From Bacillota bacterium (GTDB taxonomy: Bacteria > Bacillota > Clostridia > TANB77 > CAG-465), in contig JAEYPQ010000055.1 of NCBI GenBank assembly GCA_023410645.1, positions 1 through 58,556 on the forward strand: a stretch of 58,556 bases of DNA, read 5' to 3'. The notes beneath the pieces are model-generated. The model did not search any database. It worked only from the letters and a program-made list of their open reading frames with translations, and was not told the origin of the DNA. Numbering within the stretch: the first letter of the stretch is position 1; every line of letters begins with the position of its first letter. Below, piece after piece: positions 33,527-41,821 of the stretch. Position numbers and translations under genes: made by a program.

Positions 33527-34102
33527 ATGCAATTGCGATTATTAACAATTTTACGTTCATCAAGTAGTGTGATCAATCAATTTGAACAAAACAAGGAGGT
33601 ACGGGACAAGCTTTTAGACTATTTATTATCTCTTGAAATATTTACAAAAGAGTATGATATGGATGAGATTAACTCTGAACTATTAAAAATACTCATGGAC
33701 AACAGAGTTAGTTGCTTTTGTACGGATTTATTCATTAAGAAAGATCAAAACAGCGAAAATTACTGGGAAAATTTAAAATCTATTGATCCCAATGTATGCC
33801 AGTTTCTTAATATATTTTTATTTAAGAAGTTTATTTTAGGCATAAAAAATGAATTGACAAATGGATTACAATTTGTAATATCAATTCCATTTGATGTCTG
33901 GTCTTATTTTTATGCTGAAGTAACTTTAAGTAAGACAGATAACTATAAGAGATTTTTAAAGGAATTATCAAAATGGCTTGATGTAAATTACTTAAAGAAT
34001 TTTACATTTGTTGAATTTGAAAATGATTCAGTACTAATAAGCGTTGAAAAAGAATGCTATGAGAATTTTTTGATTAAATTTTTAGGTATAAAAATTTTTT
34101 AA
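33527..34102 (+). CDS. Orphan protein, function unknown
   Basis: 191 residues, soluble, aromatic-rich in the second half (FDVWSYFYAEVTL...FLKELSKWLDVNYLKNFTFVEF). No family is recognised. The ATG at 33527 is preferred to an in-frame TTG at 33515 because GGAGG at 33517-33521 fits the ATG. Perfect consensus promoter upstream and terminator downstream make it a single-gene unit. Codon use is less AT-biased than neighbours. Confidence 0.65.
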   Translation: MQLRLLTILRSSSSVINQFEQNKEVRDKLLDYLLSLEIFTKEYDMDEINSELLKILMDNRVSCFCTDLFIKKDQNSENYWENLKSIDPNVCQFLNIFLFKKFILGIKNELTNGLQFVISIPFDVWSYFYAEVTLSKTDNYKRFLKELSKWLDVNYLKNFTFVEFENDSVLISVEKECYENFLIKFLGIKIF

Positions 34103-34110
34103 TATTTTTT

Positions 34111-34148
34111 GAGGTGGGAAGTTAATTTTATCCCACCTTTATTTTTTA
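34111..34148 (+). terminator. Intrinsic terminator
   Basis: GC-rich 8-base arms (AGGTGGGA at 34112-34119, complement at 34131-34138) with a T-rich tail. Confidence 0.9.
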
Positions 34149-34202
34149 CGTAATTTTAATTAATAGATTATTTGAGATATTTAAAATATTATCATAAAAA
34201 TG

Positions 34203-34231
34203 TTGACATAAAGTATAACTAGATGTATAAT
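34203..34231 (+). promoter_or_regulatory. Consensus sigma-A promoter
   Basis: TTGACA (34203-34208), 17-base spacer, TATAAT (34226-34231), for the Cys-rich gene at 34267. Confidence 0.8.
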
Positions 34232-34266
34232 GATTTCTGCATAAATTAAAATTTTAGGAGGTTTTT

Positions 34267-34674
34267 ATGAATAATGAATTCCTGATTACAGAAGAGATTA
34301 TTAATGAGGTATATCGGAGATTTTGTGAGTCTTGCAATTATGCAAGTTCAGAAACAAATGTAAATGTATGTAATCATGATTTTAATAGTAAACATGATAC
34401 ATCTTTAAACGAATTGTGCGATTTTTGTTTTAAAAAGATACGAAAGTGTATTATTAAAGGAATTTATAACACTGATGATTATTCAAGTTTTATATGTGAG
34501 AAAGAAGAAGATTTAAAAAGTTGCTTTCGTGAACTGTTAGAATTTACAAAGGAAAAAAACATGTCTTTTGAAGAAATAATGCTTATAATAAACAATGATG
34601 ATAAGTCATGCTATGAAAATAGAAGTAATATCATAGACGAAATTATAAGTATATTGTATAATAACTTAATATAA
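34267..34674 (+). CDS. Cys-rich orphan protein, possible zinc-binding
   Basis: 135 acidic residues with Cys pairs Cys20-x2-Cys23 and Cys51-x2-Cys54, plus Cys35-x-His37 and Cys61, a spacing that would suit one or two zinc sites. The C-terminal half is helical and acidic. RBS TAGGAGG at 34255-34261. It has its own promoter and terminator and lies just upstream of the RNHCP-domain gene, also rich in CxxC. No family is recognised; metal binding is inferred from spacing only. Confidence 0.65.
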   Translation: MNNEFLITEEIINEVYRRFCESCNYASSETNVNVCNHDFNSKHDTSLNELCDFCFKKIRKCIIKGIYNTDDYSSFICEKEEDLKSCFRELLEFTKEKNMSFEEIMLIINNDDKSCYENRSNIIDEIISILYNNLI

Positions 34675-34681
34675 GTTTTTT

Positions 34682-34737
34682 AAATAAATCATTAGAATAA
34701 ATAATTAATACTTATTTATATCTAATGGTTTATTTTT
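34682..34737 (+). terminator. Intrinsic terminator (long hairpin)
   Basis: Fifteen-base outer arms (34682-34696 and 34721-34735, one mismatch/G-U) with inner AT pairing and a T-run. Confidence 0.75.
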
Positions 34738-34812
34738 ATGTTTATAAACTATTTTCCTTGAAATTACTCCTGAAATATAGTAAAATATATGTATTAATTT
34801 TAGGAGTAATTT

Positions 34813-35124
34813 ATGTTTGTAAAAAATGATAATGAATTTATTTGCAAAAATTGTGGTAAAAAAGTAGAAAAACTAGGATATACTTCAAGAGATCATTGTA
34901 ATCATTGCTTGTATTCACTTCATGTTGATATAACACCAGGAGATAGAGCAAATGATTGTATGGGAATGTTGATACCAATAAATGTAATTAACACTTCTAA
35001 AAAAGGTGAAGTAATAATATATAAATGCAGTAAATGTGGTAAAGAAGTGAGAAACATAGTAGCTTTAGATGATAATAGAGAAGAAGTATACAAGATAGTA
35101 AAAAATTATTCTAAAGGTATTTAA
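34813..35124 (+). CDS. RNHCP domain-containing protein
   Basis: Matches the RNHCP family: CKNCGKKV, RDHCNHCLYSLHVDITPGDRANDC and GMLIPI, ending with a second CSKCGKEV knuckle. The four CxxC-type motifs suggest one or two zinc ribbons. 103 residues, typical. Role in the family is unknown; an RNA-binding or translation link is inferred because it lies 21 bases upstream of argS and is probably co-transcribed with it. RBS TAGGAG at 34802-34807. Confidence 0.88.
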   Translation: MFVKNDNEFICKNCGKKVEKLGYTSRDHCNHCLYSLHVDITPGDRANDCMGMLIPINVINTSKKGEVIIYKCSKCGKEVRNIVALDDNREEVYKIVKNYSKGI

Positions 35125-35145
35125 TATAGAAAGGTTTGATAGTTA

Positions 35146-36861
35146 ATGGAAGAATTTAAAAAAGTAATTGCTAAAAGTATAGTTAGTGCCTTAGAGGGTA
35201 GTGTAACTGAACAAGATATAATTTCTAAGATTGAGGTACCAAAAGATAAGGAAAATGGTGACTTTGCCTATCCTTGTTTTAATTTAGCTAAGGTACTTAG
35301 AAATTCTCCAATAAATATAGCAAATAATATTAAAGAAAAAATAGTTTTAGAAGATAAAATTTCAAAAATAGAAGTAGTTAATGGATATCTTAATTTTTAT
35401 ATAAATTCTAAAAATATTTCATCAGATGTTTTAGGAAAAATATTAGTTGAAAATGAAAAATTTGGATCAAGTAATGAAGGAAATGGAAAAAATGTAGTTA
35501 TTGATTATTCTTCACCAAATATTGCTAAGCCTTTCCATTTAGGACATCTAAGAAACACTGTTATAGGTCAAACTTTATATAATATACATAAAGAATTAGG
35601 ATATAATGTTATAGGTGTAAATCATCTTGGTGATTGGGGAAGACAATTTGGACTACTTATAGAAGGTTATACTAGATTTAAGGATGAATATGATATCGAA
35701 AAAGATCCTATAACTGTATTATCAGATATTTATGTAAGAATTAATAAACTTGCAAAAGAAGATGAAAACGTAATGAATATTGCAAGGGAGAATTTTAAAA
35801 GACTAGAAGAAGGGGACCCTGAATATACAAAGACTTGGGAATATTTTAAGGAAATAAGTTTAAAAGAATATAGTAGAATTTATGATATATTAGGTTGCAA
35901 ATTTGATTCATATAATGGAGAAGCTTTCTATAATGATAAAATGGATGAAGTAGTTGAAATATTAGATAAGAAGGGTGTGCTTGTTGAAAGTGAAGGCGCA
36001 AAAGTAGTAAATCTTGGAGAAAATGAACCACCATGTATTATATTAAAATCTAATGGTTCAACTATATATGCAACAAGAGATTTAGCAGCTATTTTATATA
36101 GAGCAAGAACATATAATTTTGATAAAGCAATGTATGTAACTGCTTATGAGCAAATACATCATTTTGAACAAGTATTTTCAGTTGCAAAGTATTTAGTTGA
36201 TTCAAAGTATTCAGATAATTTAATACATGTTCCATATGGAATGGTAAGACTTAAAACTGGGAAAATGTCAACACGTGAGGGAAATGTAATATATACACAA
36301 AATCTAATTGATGACGCAATAGCAAAAGCACAAAATATAATAAAAGAAAAAAATGCTGAGATTGAAGATGTAGAAAAAGTGGCAAAACAAATTGGAGTAG
36401 GTGCATTAATTTTTAATAATCAAAAGCAAAATAAAATAAAAGATATTGTTTTTGATTTAGAAGAAGTTTTACGTTTTGATGGTGAAACAGGACCTTATGT
36501 TCAATATACTTATGTAAGAACTCAAAGTATTCTTAAAAAGGCAAATTTTAATATAGAAAATATAAAAGTAGATGAAATCAATTTTGAATTATTAAATGAA
36601 AATATAGAAGTTGAGCTTATAAAATCATTAGATTTAATTGGTGAGGTTATTAAAAAAGTAGCAGATAATTATGAACCTTCAATTCTTACAAGATATTTAA
36701 TTGAAATTGCAACTTTATTTTCTAAATTCTATAATGATTGTACAGTATTAACTGAAAATAAAGAATTAATGAACGCAAGATGTGCTCTTGTATATTGTAC
36801 AGGAATTGTACTAAAAAAAGGACTAACAATACTTGGTATTGAATGTCCAGAAAAAATGTAA
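35146..36861 (+). CDS. argS: Arginyl-tRNA synthetase
   Basis: Class I synthetase joining arginine to tRNA-Arg. Domains: Arg-specific N-terminal domain (1-~90), Rossmann core with the HIGH-equivalent HLGH (131-134) in KPFHLGHLRNT, the KMSKS-equivalent KMSTREGN, and the helical DALR anticodon-binding domain to the end (GIECPEKM). 571 residues, normal. RBS AAAGG at 35131-35135. No T-box leader is visible in the short gap upstream. Confidence 0.97.
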   Translation: MEEFKKVIAKSIVSALEGSVTEQDIISKIEVPKDKENGDFAYPCFNLAKVLRNSPINIANNIKEKIVLEDKISKIEVVNGYLNFYINSKNISSDVLGKILVENEKFGSSNEGNGKNVVIDYSSPNIAKPFHLGHLRNTVIGQTLYNIHKELGYNVIGVNHLGDWGRQFGLLIEGYTRFKDEYDIEKDPITVLSDIYVRINKLAKEDENVMNIARENFKRLEEGDPEYTKTWEYFKEISLKEYSRIYDILGCKFDSYNGEAFYNDKMDEVVEILDKKGVLVESEGAKVVNLGENEPPCIILKSNGSTIYATRDLAAILYRARTYNFDKAMYVTAYEQIHHFEQVFSVAKYLVDSKYSDNLIHVPYGMVRLKTGKMSTREGNVIYTQNLIDDAIAKAQNIIKEKNAEIEDVEKVAKQIGVGALIFNNQKQNKIKDIVFDLEEVLRFDGETGPYVQYTYVRTQSILKKANFNIENIKVDEINFELLNENIEVELIKSLDLIGEVIKKVADNYEPSILTRYLIEIATLFSKFYNDCTVLTENKELMNARCALVYCTGIVLKKGLTILGIECPEKM

Positions 36862-36869
36862 TAAGTTAT

Positions 36870-37160
36870 TTATAATTTTATTGATAAAAGAAATATAACA
36901 ATATAATAGATTGAAATTATATTTAGTATAATACAAATAGGAATTCCGACTGTAAATTTTATATGTTTTGTTTTATGCCTAAAAGTATACATACCAACAT
37001 ATGTTCCAAATCCACCAAGAAGCAATGAATATGTAAATAAAGTCTTTTCACTTATTCTTCTTTGATGTTTTATTGCGAAGTCTTTATCAAATTTCATATT
37101 TAAAAATGATATTATGTTTATTATAATTATGTATAATATTAAAATATATATTAGATTCAT
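36870..37160 (-). CDS. DUF1294 family membrane protein
   Basis: 96 residues with three membrane segments. The block RRISEKTLFTYSLLLGGFGTYVGMYTFRHKTKH is the DUF1294 signature (a basic loop, a Gly-rich helix, and the HKTKH motif). Function is not established. RBS TTGGTGAT precedes the ATG. It is convergent with argS with only eight bases between stops and no clear hairpin there. Confidence 0.88.
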   Translation of the reverse strand: MNLIYILILYIIIINIISFLNMKFDKDFAIKHQRRISEKTLFTYSLLLGGFGTYVGMYTFRHKTKHIKFTVGIPICIILNIISIYYIVIFLLSIKL

Positions 37161-37250
37161 TTATATCACCAATTGTATTATATCATATATATTGTTAAAT
37201 TTATAGTAATATAATTAACATATTCTATTTAATATTTTATTAAATTTTTC

Positions 37251-37279
37251 TTGACAATAAATAAGTTCTAGTATATAAT
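37251..37279 (+). promoter_or_regulatory. Consensus sigma-A promoter of rpmF
   Basis: TTGACA (37251-37256), 17-base spacer, TATAAT (37274-37279), leaving a leader of roughly 70 bases before rpmF. Confidence 0.8.
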
Positions 37280-37356
37280 ATATTAGTAACAAATTGAATG
37301 ATAGGTCGATACAGAGTTTTATATATATGTATAGACTTTATAAGGAGGGAATATAA

Positions 37357-37551
37357 ATGGCACAACCAAAAAGAAGATGGTCTAAAGAAAGAACACATTT
37401 AAGACGTTCAACATGGAAAATAGAAGCAAAAAATTTAAGCACTTGCCCAAATTGTGGAGAAGCTATACTTTCACATAAAGCTTGCCCAAGTTGTGGATTC
37501 TATGATAAAAAACAAGTAGTTGAAATTAAAGAAAAAAAAGCAGAAGCTTAA
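37357..37551 (+). CDS. rpmF: 50S ribosomal protein L32
   Basis: The start AQPKRRWSKERTHLRRSTWK and the zinc ribbon CPNCGEAILSHKACPSCGFY (two CxxC knuckles) identify L32 of the zinc-binding (C+) type. 64 residues, normal. RBS AAGGAGG at 37341-37347. The usual upstream partner DUF177/YceD is absent here, and rpmF forms a unit of its own with promoter and terminator. It assembles in the large subunit near the exit tunnel. Confidence 0.97.
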   Translation: MAQPKRRWSKERTHLRRSTWKIEAKNLSTCPNCGEAILSHKACPSCGFYDKKQVVEIKEKKAEA

Positions 37552-37573
37552 TAATATAATATATTAGTTTTTT

Positions 37574-37605
37574 ACTCCACAGTTTATTGTGGAGTTTTTA
37601 TTTTG
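37574..37605 (+). terminator. Intrinsic terminator of rpmF
   Basis: Eight-base arms (37574-37581 and 37588-37595) with a T-rich tail, ending just before the RBS of the next gene. Confidence 0.88.
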
Positions 37606-37615
37606 TATATAGGAG

Positions 37616-39049
37616 GTGATTGTTATAGAAAAAGTAAAGATATATGGAGTAAAAGTTGGTAGTATTGCCCAAGAATTAGAAATAAGAAATGGAGATTACT
37701 TAATTAGTATTAATGGTAATGAAATAATAGATATATTAGATTATAAATTTAATGAAGCAGATAATTATATTGAACTTGAAATAGAGCATGAAAATGGTGA
37801 AGTTGAAATATATGAAATAGAGAAAGATGAAAGTGAGGAGCTAGGTCTTATATTTGAAAATGAGCTTATAGATAATCCTCGTAATTGCTATAATAAATGT
37901 ATTTTTTGTTTCATGGAACAATTACCAGATAATGTTAGAGATTCACTAATATTTAAAGATGATGATTATAGATTATCTTTTTTCTCTGGCAATTATATAA
38001 CTTTAACCAATATGAAAGAAAACGATATAAATAGAATAATAAAATATAGGTTAAGTCCGATAAATATTTCTGTACATGCAACTGATGAAAAAGTAAGAAG
38101 TATGATGTTAAATAATAGACATGCAGGAAAAGTATTAAAATATATTGATATGTTATATGATGCTGGTATATCTATGAATACTCAAATTGTTCTTTGTAAG
38201 GGAATAAATGATAGAGATATCCTTGAAAAGACAATAAAAGATCTATCAAAATATGCACCAGTGTTAAAAAGTATTTGTATAGTTCCTGTTGGACTTTCAC
38301 AAAATAGGGATGGGCTATATCCGTTAGTTCCACTTGAAGTAGAAGATTGCGTTTATACAATAAATTTGATTTCAAAGTATCAAGAAGAATTTAAGAAAAA
38401 ATTTGGTACTCCACTTGTATTTGTTGCTGATGAAATATATATTAGAGCTGGAGCTAAAGTACCAAAACATTCTGATTATGGTGAATTTGGACAAATTGAA
38501 GATGGAATTGGAATGGTTTCAAATTTTGATTTTGAATTTAAAAAAGCAATTAATAGATTAAAAAAGAAAATCGAAAAAGAAAATATTGATACCTCAAATA
38601 TAAGAAGAAAAGTAACAATAATTACTGGTAAAATAGTTGAAGATTATATTAAAGAAAAAGCAAATAAAGTAATAAAGATTTTTCAAAATATAGAAGTTAA
38701 TGTTGTAGCACCTATAAATAACTATTTTGGTAAAGATATTACTGTAACAGGACTTGTAACAGGAAGAGATATAAAAGCTACATTATTAGAAAAAATAAGT
38801 AATGGAGAGTCAATAGGCGAATATATAATAATTCCAAGAGTAATGCTAAAAGAAGATCAAGATATATTTTTAGATGATACATTACTTGTAGATTTAAGCA
38901 ATGATTTAGATTCTAAATTTGTAGTGTCAGATGGTGGAGCAGAAAGTTTTATTGATGCGATAATTATGGATACTCCAGAGAAAAAAATAACAAAATTATA
39001 TGATGAAAATGTGTTACCTGGGCATAGTTATGAAAATAGTATAAAATAA
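37616..39049 (+). CDS. DUF512 family PDZ/radical-SAM protein
   Basis: The N-terminal ~70 residues form a PDZ-like domain (GSIAQELEIRNGDYLISINGNEI). A CX3CX2C cluster, NCYNKCIFCFMEQLP, begins a radical-SAM-like barrel, and the C-terminal DUF512 domain follows (ITGKIVEDYI...VVAPINNYFGKDITVTGLVTG). 477 residues, typical of this conserved clostridial protein of unknown reaction. The only canonical in-frame start, GTG 37616, lies inside the RBS AGGAGGTG (37611-37618); the true start may be a rare codon such as ATT 37619 or ATA 37625. Confidence 0.9.
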   Translation: MIVIEKVKIYGVKVGSIAQELEIRNGDYLISINGNEIIDILDYKFNEADNYIELEIEHENGEVEIYEIEKDESEELGLIFENELIDNPRNCYNKCIFCFMEQLPDNVRDSLIFKDDDYRLSFFSGNYITLTNMKENDINRIIKYRLSPINISVHATDEKVRSMMLNNRHAGKVLKYIDMLYDAGISMNTQIVLCKGINDRDILEKTIKDLSKYAPVLKSICIVPVGLSQNRDGLYPLVPLEVEDCVYTINLISKYQEEFKKKFGTPLVFVADEIYIRAGAKVPKHSDYGEFGQIEDGIGMVSNFDFEFKKAINRLKKKIEKENIDTSNIRRKVTIITGKIVEDYIKEKANKVIKIFQNIEVNVVAPINNYFGKDITVTGLVTGRDIKATLLEKISNGESIGEYIIIPRVMLKEDQDIFLDDTLLVDLSNDLDSKFVVSDGGAESFIDAIIMDTPEKKITKLYDENVLPGHSYENSIK

Positions 39050-39060
39050 ATATATAATAG

Positions 39061-39101
39061 AATAAGCTAGCTAATATCAGTATTAGCTAGCTTATTTTTT
39101 T
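39061..39101. terminator. Bidirectional intrinsic terminator
   Basis: Perfect 16-base arms (39061-39076 and 39081-39096) around a 4-base loop, then a T-run, between convergent genes. Confidence 0.92.
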
Positions 39102-39792
39102 ATAAAAGCCTTATACAATTCATAAGATCTTCACCAAGTCTATATTTTAACCTATTGTGAAAATTTTCATCAACATTTTGTAATTTTATTGTAATTTTAC
39201 CTAGTTCTAATAGTTTACTTTTACTAAGGTAAATATATTCCTCATTTTCATTTATAGGAATAACAATATATCTTAGAATAAGATTAGAAGAAATTATTTT
39301 AGATATAAAATAACCATTTTTATCTATTTCTTTTCTTAATTCATATAAGAACTCATAATCTCTTACACATTCTAAAAACATTTTCTCTGCTATTTCAGTT
39401 TCCATTAAAGCACTGTAAGAAACCATATATACTGTATCCTCGTATCCATAAAAGTGATATGCTCCATTTTCTTCGTAATATAAAGGTGCAGTGACATTTT
39501 CATAGTGGGTTAAACCATTATTGCAAAAATACGTAATATATTTATTATCATAATTTACTGCAGTTAAGCCGCACCGTTTAGCAAGTCTAATTATATTTCT
39601 CACGTATTTTACATCAAAAGGAATCTTAGGAAAAAATTTCTTTTGGCAATCAGCATAAGATATCATATTTTCTTCCCATGATCCATTCAAATAAGTGAGT
39701 CTACATTTCATGCCACTAGGATTTTTAGCTATAAAAAAATCTAAACCGTCTATTTTTGAATTTGAAGATATTTTCTCAGGTAAATTAATCAT
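39100..39792 (-). CDS. Orphan protein, function unknown
   Basis: 230 residues, Tyr-rich (AYHFYGYEDTVYMVSYSAL), soluble, with no recognised domain. ATG 39792 is preferred over in-frame ATG 39810 because the RBS AAAGGGG lies between them. A promoter (TTGATT, 17, TATAAT) lies at 39848-39876, and the gene shares a terminator with the DUF512 gene. Codon use is less AT-biased than in most neighbours. Confidence 0.65.
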   Translation of the reverse strand: MINLPEKISSNSKIDGLDFFIAKNPSGMKCRLTYLNGSWEENMISYADCQKKFFPKIPFDVKYVRNIIRLAKRCGLTAVNYDNKYITYFCNNGLTHYENVTAPLYYEENGAYHFYGYEDTVYMVSYSALMETEIAEKMFLECVRDYEFLYELRKEIDKNGYFISKIISSNLILRYIVIPINENEEYIYLSKSKLLELGKITIKLQNVDENFHNRLKYRLGEDLMNCIRLL

Positions 39793-39847
39793 ATAAAAAT
39801 CCCCTTTCATAATAATTGTTGGTTAAAAGTTACATAATATAGTGATT

Positions 39848-39876
39848 ATTATATAATTTTAATTATATAAAATCAA
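39848..39876 (-). promoter_or_regulatory. Sigma-A promoter
   Basis: On the minus strand: TTGATT (39876-39871), 17-base spacer, TATAAT (39853-39848). Confidence 0.65.
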
Positions 39877-39913
39877 TAGTGGAGATAAAAAATATATAAT
39901 AAATTATTAAATA

Positions 39914-39942
39914 TTGTAAGTATAGTTATAATATGTTAAAAT
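39914..39942 (+). promoter_or_regulatory. Probable promoter of the RluA-type/prfB unit
   Basis: TTGTAA (39914-39919), 17-base spacer, TAAAAT (39937-39942). Confidence 0.5.
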
Positions 39943-39974
39943 AATATGGATAAATTAATTTAAGGAGAAATTTT

Positions 39975-40679
39975 ATGAAAGATTTAAACGTATTATATGA
40001 AGATAATCATATAATTGTAGTAATAAAACCAATAGGAATTCCAGTTCAAGAAGATAAAACTGGAGATATTGATATGCTTACAATAATAAAAGAATATTTA
40101 AAAGAAAAATATAATAAACCAGGAAATGTATATCTTGGACTTGTGCATAGATTAGATAGAATGGTTGGGGGAGTTATGGTGTTTGCAAAAACATCCAAAG
40201 CAGCTTCAAGACTAAGTGAATATATACGTGAGAAAAATGTAAAGAAAAGATATCTTGCTATAGTAAATGGAAAACTAGAAGTATCAGAAAAGAGTAAAAC
40301 ATTATCTAATTATTTGGTTAAAAATGAAAGATTAAATATGAGTAGAGTAACAAGCAAAGAAGATAAAAATGCAAAACTTGCAGAGCTTGAGTATAAAGTT
40401 TTAAGTATTTTTAAATATAATAATAAAGATTATTCTTTAGTTGATGTTGATTTACATACTGGAAGACATCATCAAATTAGAGTACAATTTGCAAATATCG
40501 CTCATCCGCTTTATGGAGATATAAAGTATGGACAAAAAGAAAACAAAGTTGGGGAGAATCTGGCTCTTTGGTCATACTATTTATCATTTTATCATCCAAC
40601 TAAAGATGAATATTTGGAATTTACGTATGAACCATGGGAAAATAAAAATGTAGATAAGATATGGAGTGTGTTAAGATAA
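39975..40679 (+). CDS. RluA family pseudouridine synthase
   Basis: Converts uridine to pseudouridine in rRNA or tRNA. The catalytic Asp lies in HRLDRMVGGVMVFAKT; LHTGRHHQIRVQFANIAHPLYGD is the second conserved block. 234 residues, lacking an S4 domain, as in short RluA/C members. RBS AAGGAGA at 39962-39968. Its stop overlaps the prfB start (TAATG at 40677-40681), so the two are translationally coupled. A second paralogue lies at 50990-51925; target sites are not decidable. Confidence 0.93.
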   Translation: MKDLNVLYEDNHIIVVIKPIGIPVQEDKTGDIDMLTIIKEYLKEKYNKPGNVYLGLVHRLDRMVGGVMVFAKTSKAASRLSEYIREKNVKKRYLAIVNGKLEVSEKSKTLSNYLVKNERLNMSRVTSKEDKNAKLAELEYKVLSIFKYNNKDYSLVDVDLHTGRHHQIRVQFANIAHPLYGDIKYGQKENKVGENLALWSYYLSFYHPTKDEYLEFTYEPWENKNVDKIWSVLR

Positions 40680-41791
40680 TGGATTTCGATAGCTTAAGAA
40701 TATATATTAATCAACTTAAGGAGACATTTAATAGAATAAAAGAAGCTTTAAATATAGAATCAAAAAAAGAAAAAATTAATGAATTAGAGAAAAAAACATT
40801 TGAACCTAACTTTTGGGATGATAATAAAAGTAGTGCAAAGATATTAACAGAAATGAAAATTTTAAAAAATTCTTGTGATATGGTTGAAAAACTTGAAAAA
40901 GAATTATCCGATGCTATTGGTTATTTAGAAATAGCAGAAGAAATGAATGACATAGAAAGCTTTAAGGAAGCAGATAAAATTTCTAAAGTATTGTATGAAA
41001 AATTAGAAAAACTTGAAATTGATACATTACTTTCAGAAGAATATGATTCAAACAATGCAATTGTTACAATACATCCTGGTGCAGGTGGAACTGAATCACA
41101 AGACTGGGCTTTAATGCTATATAGAATGTATAGTAAATGGTGTGCTAAATCTGAATTTGAGCTTGAAGTGTTGGATCTTCAAGATGGAGATGAGGCAGGA
41201 ATAAAAAGTGTTTCATTTCTTGTTAAGGGAATAAATTCATATGGATATTTAAGAAGTGAAAATGGTGTTCATAGACTTGTTAGAATTTCACCTTTTGATG
41301 CTAATAGTCGAAGACATACTTCATTTGCAGCAGTTGAGGTTATGCCAGAAATTGCTGATGATGCTCAAGTAGAAATTCGTTCTGAAGATATAGAAATGGA
41401 TGTATATAGAGCAAGTGGAGCTGGCGGTCAACATGTAAATAAGACATCTTCTGCAGTAAGACTTAGACATTTACCGACTGGAATTGTAGTTTCGTGTCAA
41501 ACAGAACGTTCTCAAGTTCAAAATAGGGAAAATGCTATGAAAATGCTAAGAGCCAAGTTATATAAATTGCAAAGAGAAAATTATCAGAAAAAAATGAGTG
41601 ACATTAAGGGAGAAAGTACAGATAATGCATGGGGAAACCAAATAAGATCATATGTATTTTGTCCATATACACTAGTTAAAGATCACAGAACAAATTTTGA
41701 AATAGGAAATGTTCAGGCTGTAATGGATGGTAAAATAGATGACTTTATTTATGAATACTTGAAGTTTATGAAAAAGGATGGTATAATGTAA
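40679..41791 (+). CDS. prfB: Peptide chain release factor 2
   Basis: Class I release factor for UAA/UGA. The GGQ loop is AGGQHVNKTSSAVR and the anticodon-like region is DANSRRHTSFAAVEVMPE. The reading frame is continuous from the ATG at 40679, so the programmed +1 frameshift with an in-frame TGA near codon 25 that autoregulates many prfB genes is absent. ATG 40679 is chosen over 40661 because it gives a TAATG overlap and GGAGTG (40663-40668) as RBS. 370 residues. Confidence 0.95.
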   Translation: MDFDSLRIYINQLKETFNRIKEALNIESKKEKINELEKKTFEPNFWDDNKSSAKILTEMKILKNSCDMVEKLEKELSDAIGYLEIAEEMNDIESFKEADKISKVLYEKLEKLEIDTLLSEEYDSNNAIVTIHPGAGGTESQDWALMLYRMYSKWCAKSEFELEVLDLQDGDEAGIKSVSFLVKGINSYGYLRSENGVHRLVRISPFDANSRRHTSFAAVEVMPEIADDAQVEIRSEDIEMDVYRASGAGGQHVNKTSSAVRLRHLPTGIVVSCQTERSQVQNRENAMKMLRAKLYKLQRENYQKKMSDIKGESTDNAWGNQIRSYVFCPYTLVKDHRTNFEIGNVQAVMDGKIDDFIYEYLKFMKKDGIM

Positions 41792-41821
41792 AAATCAAAT
41801 TTATATTGGGGGGTTTTACTA

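Noticed and set aside
35125..35145. T-box leader for argS
   Set aside because: The gap to the previous gene is only 21 bases, too short for a T-box, and argS appears co-transcribed with the RNHCP gene.
37280..37356. Riboswitch or structured leader ahead of rpmF
   Set aside because: The ~75-base leader has no strong stem or known aptamer core that I can identify.
40679..40800. Programmed frameshift in prfB
   Set aside because: The frame is open throughout; no TGA slip site is present.
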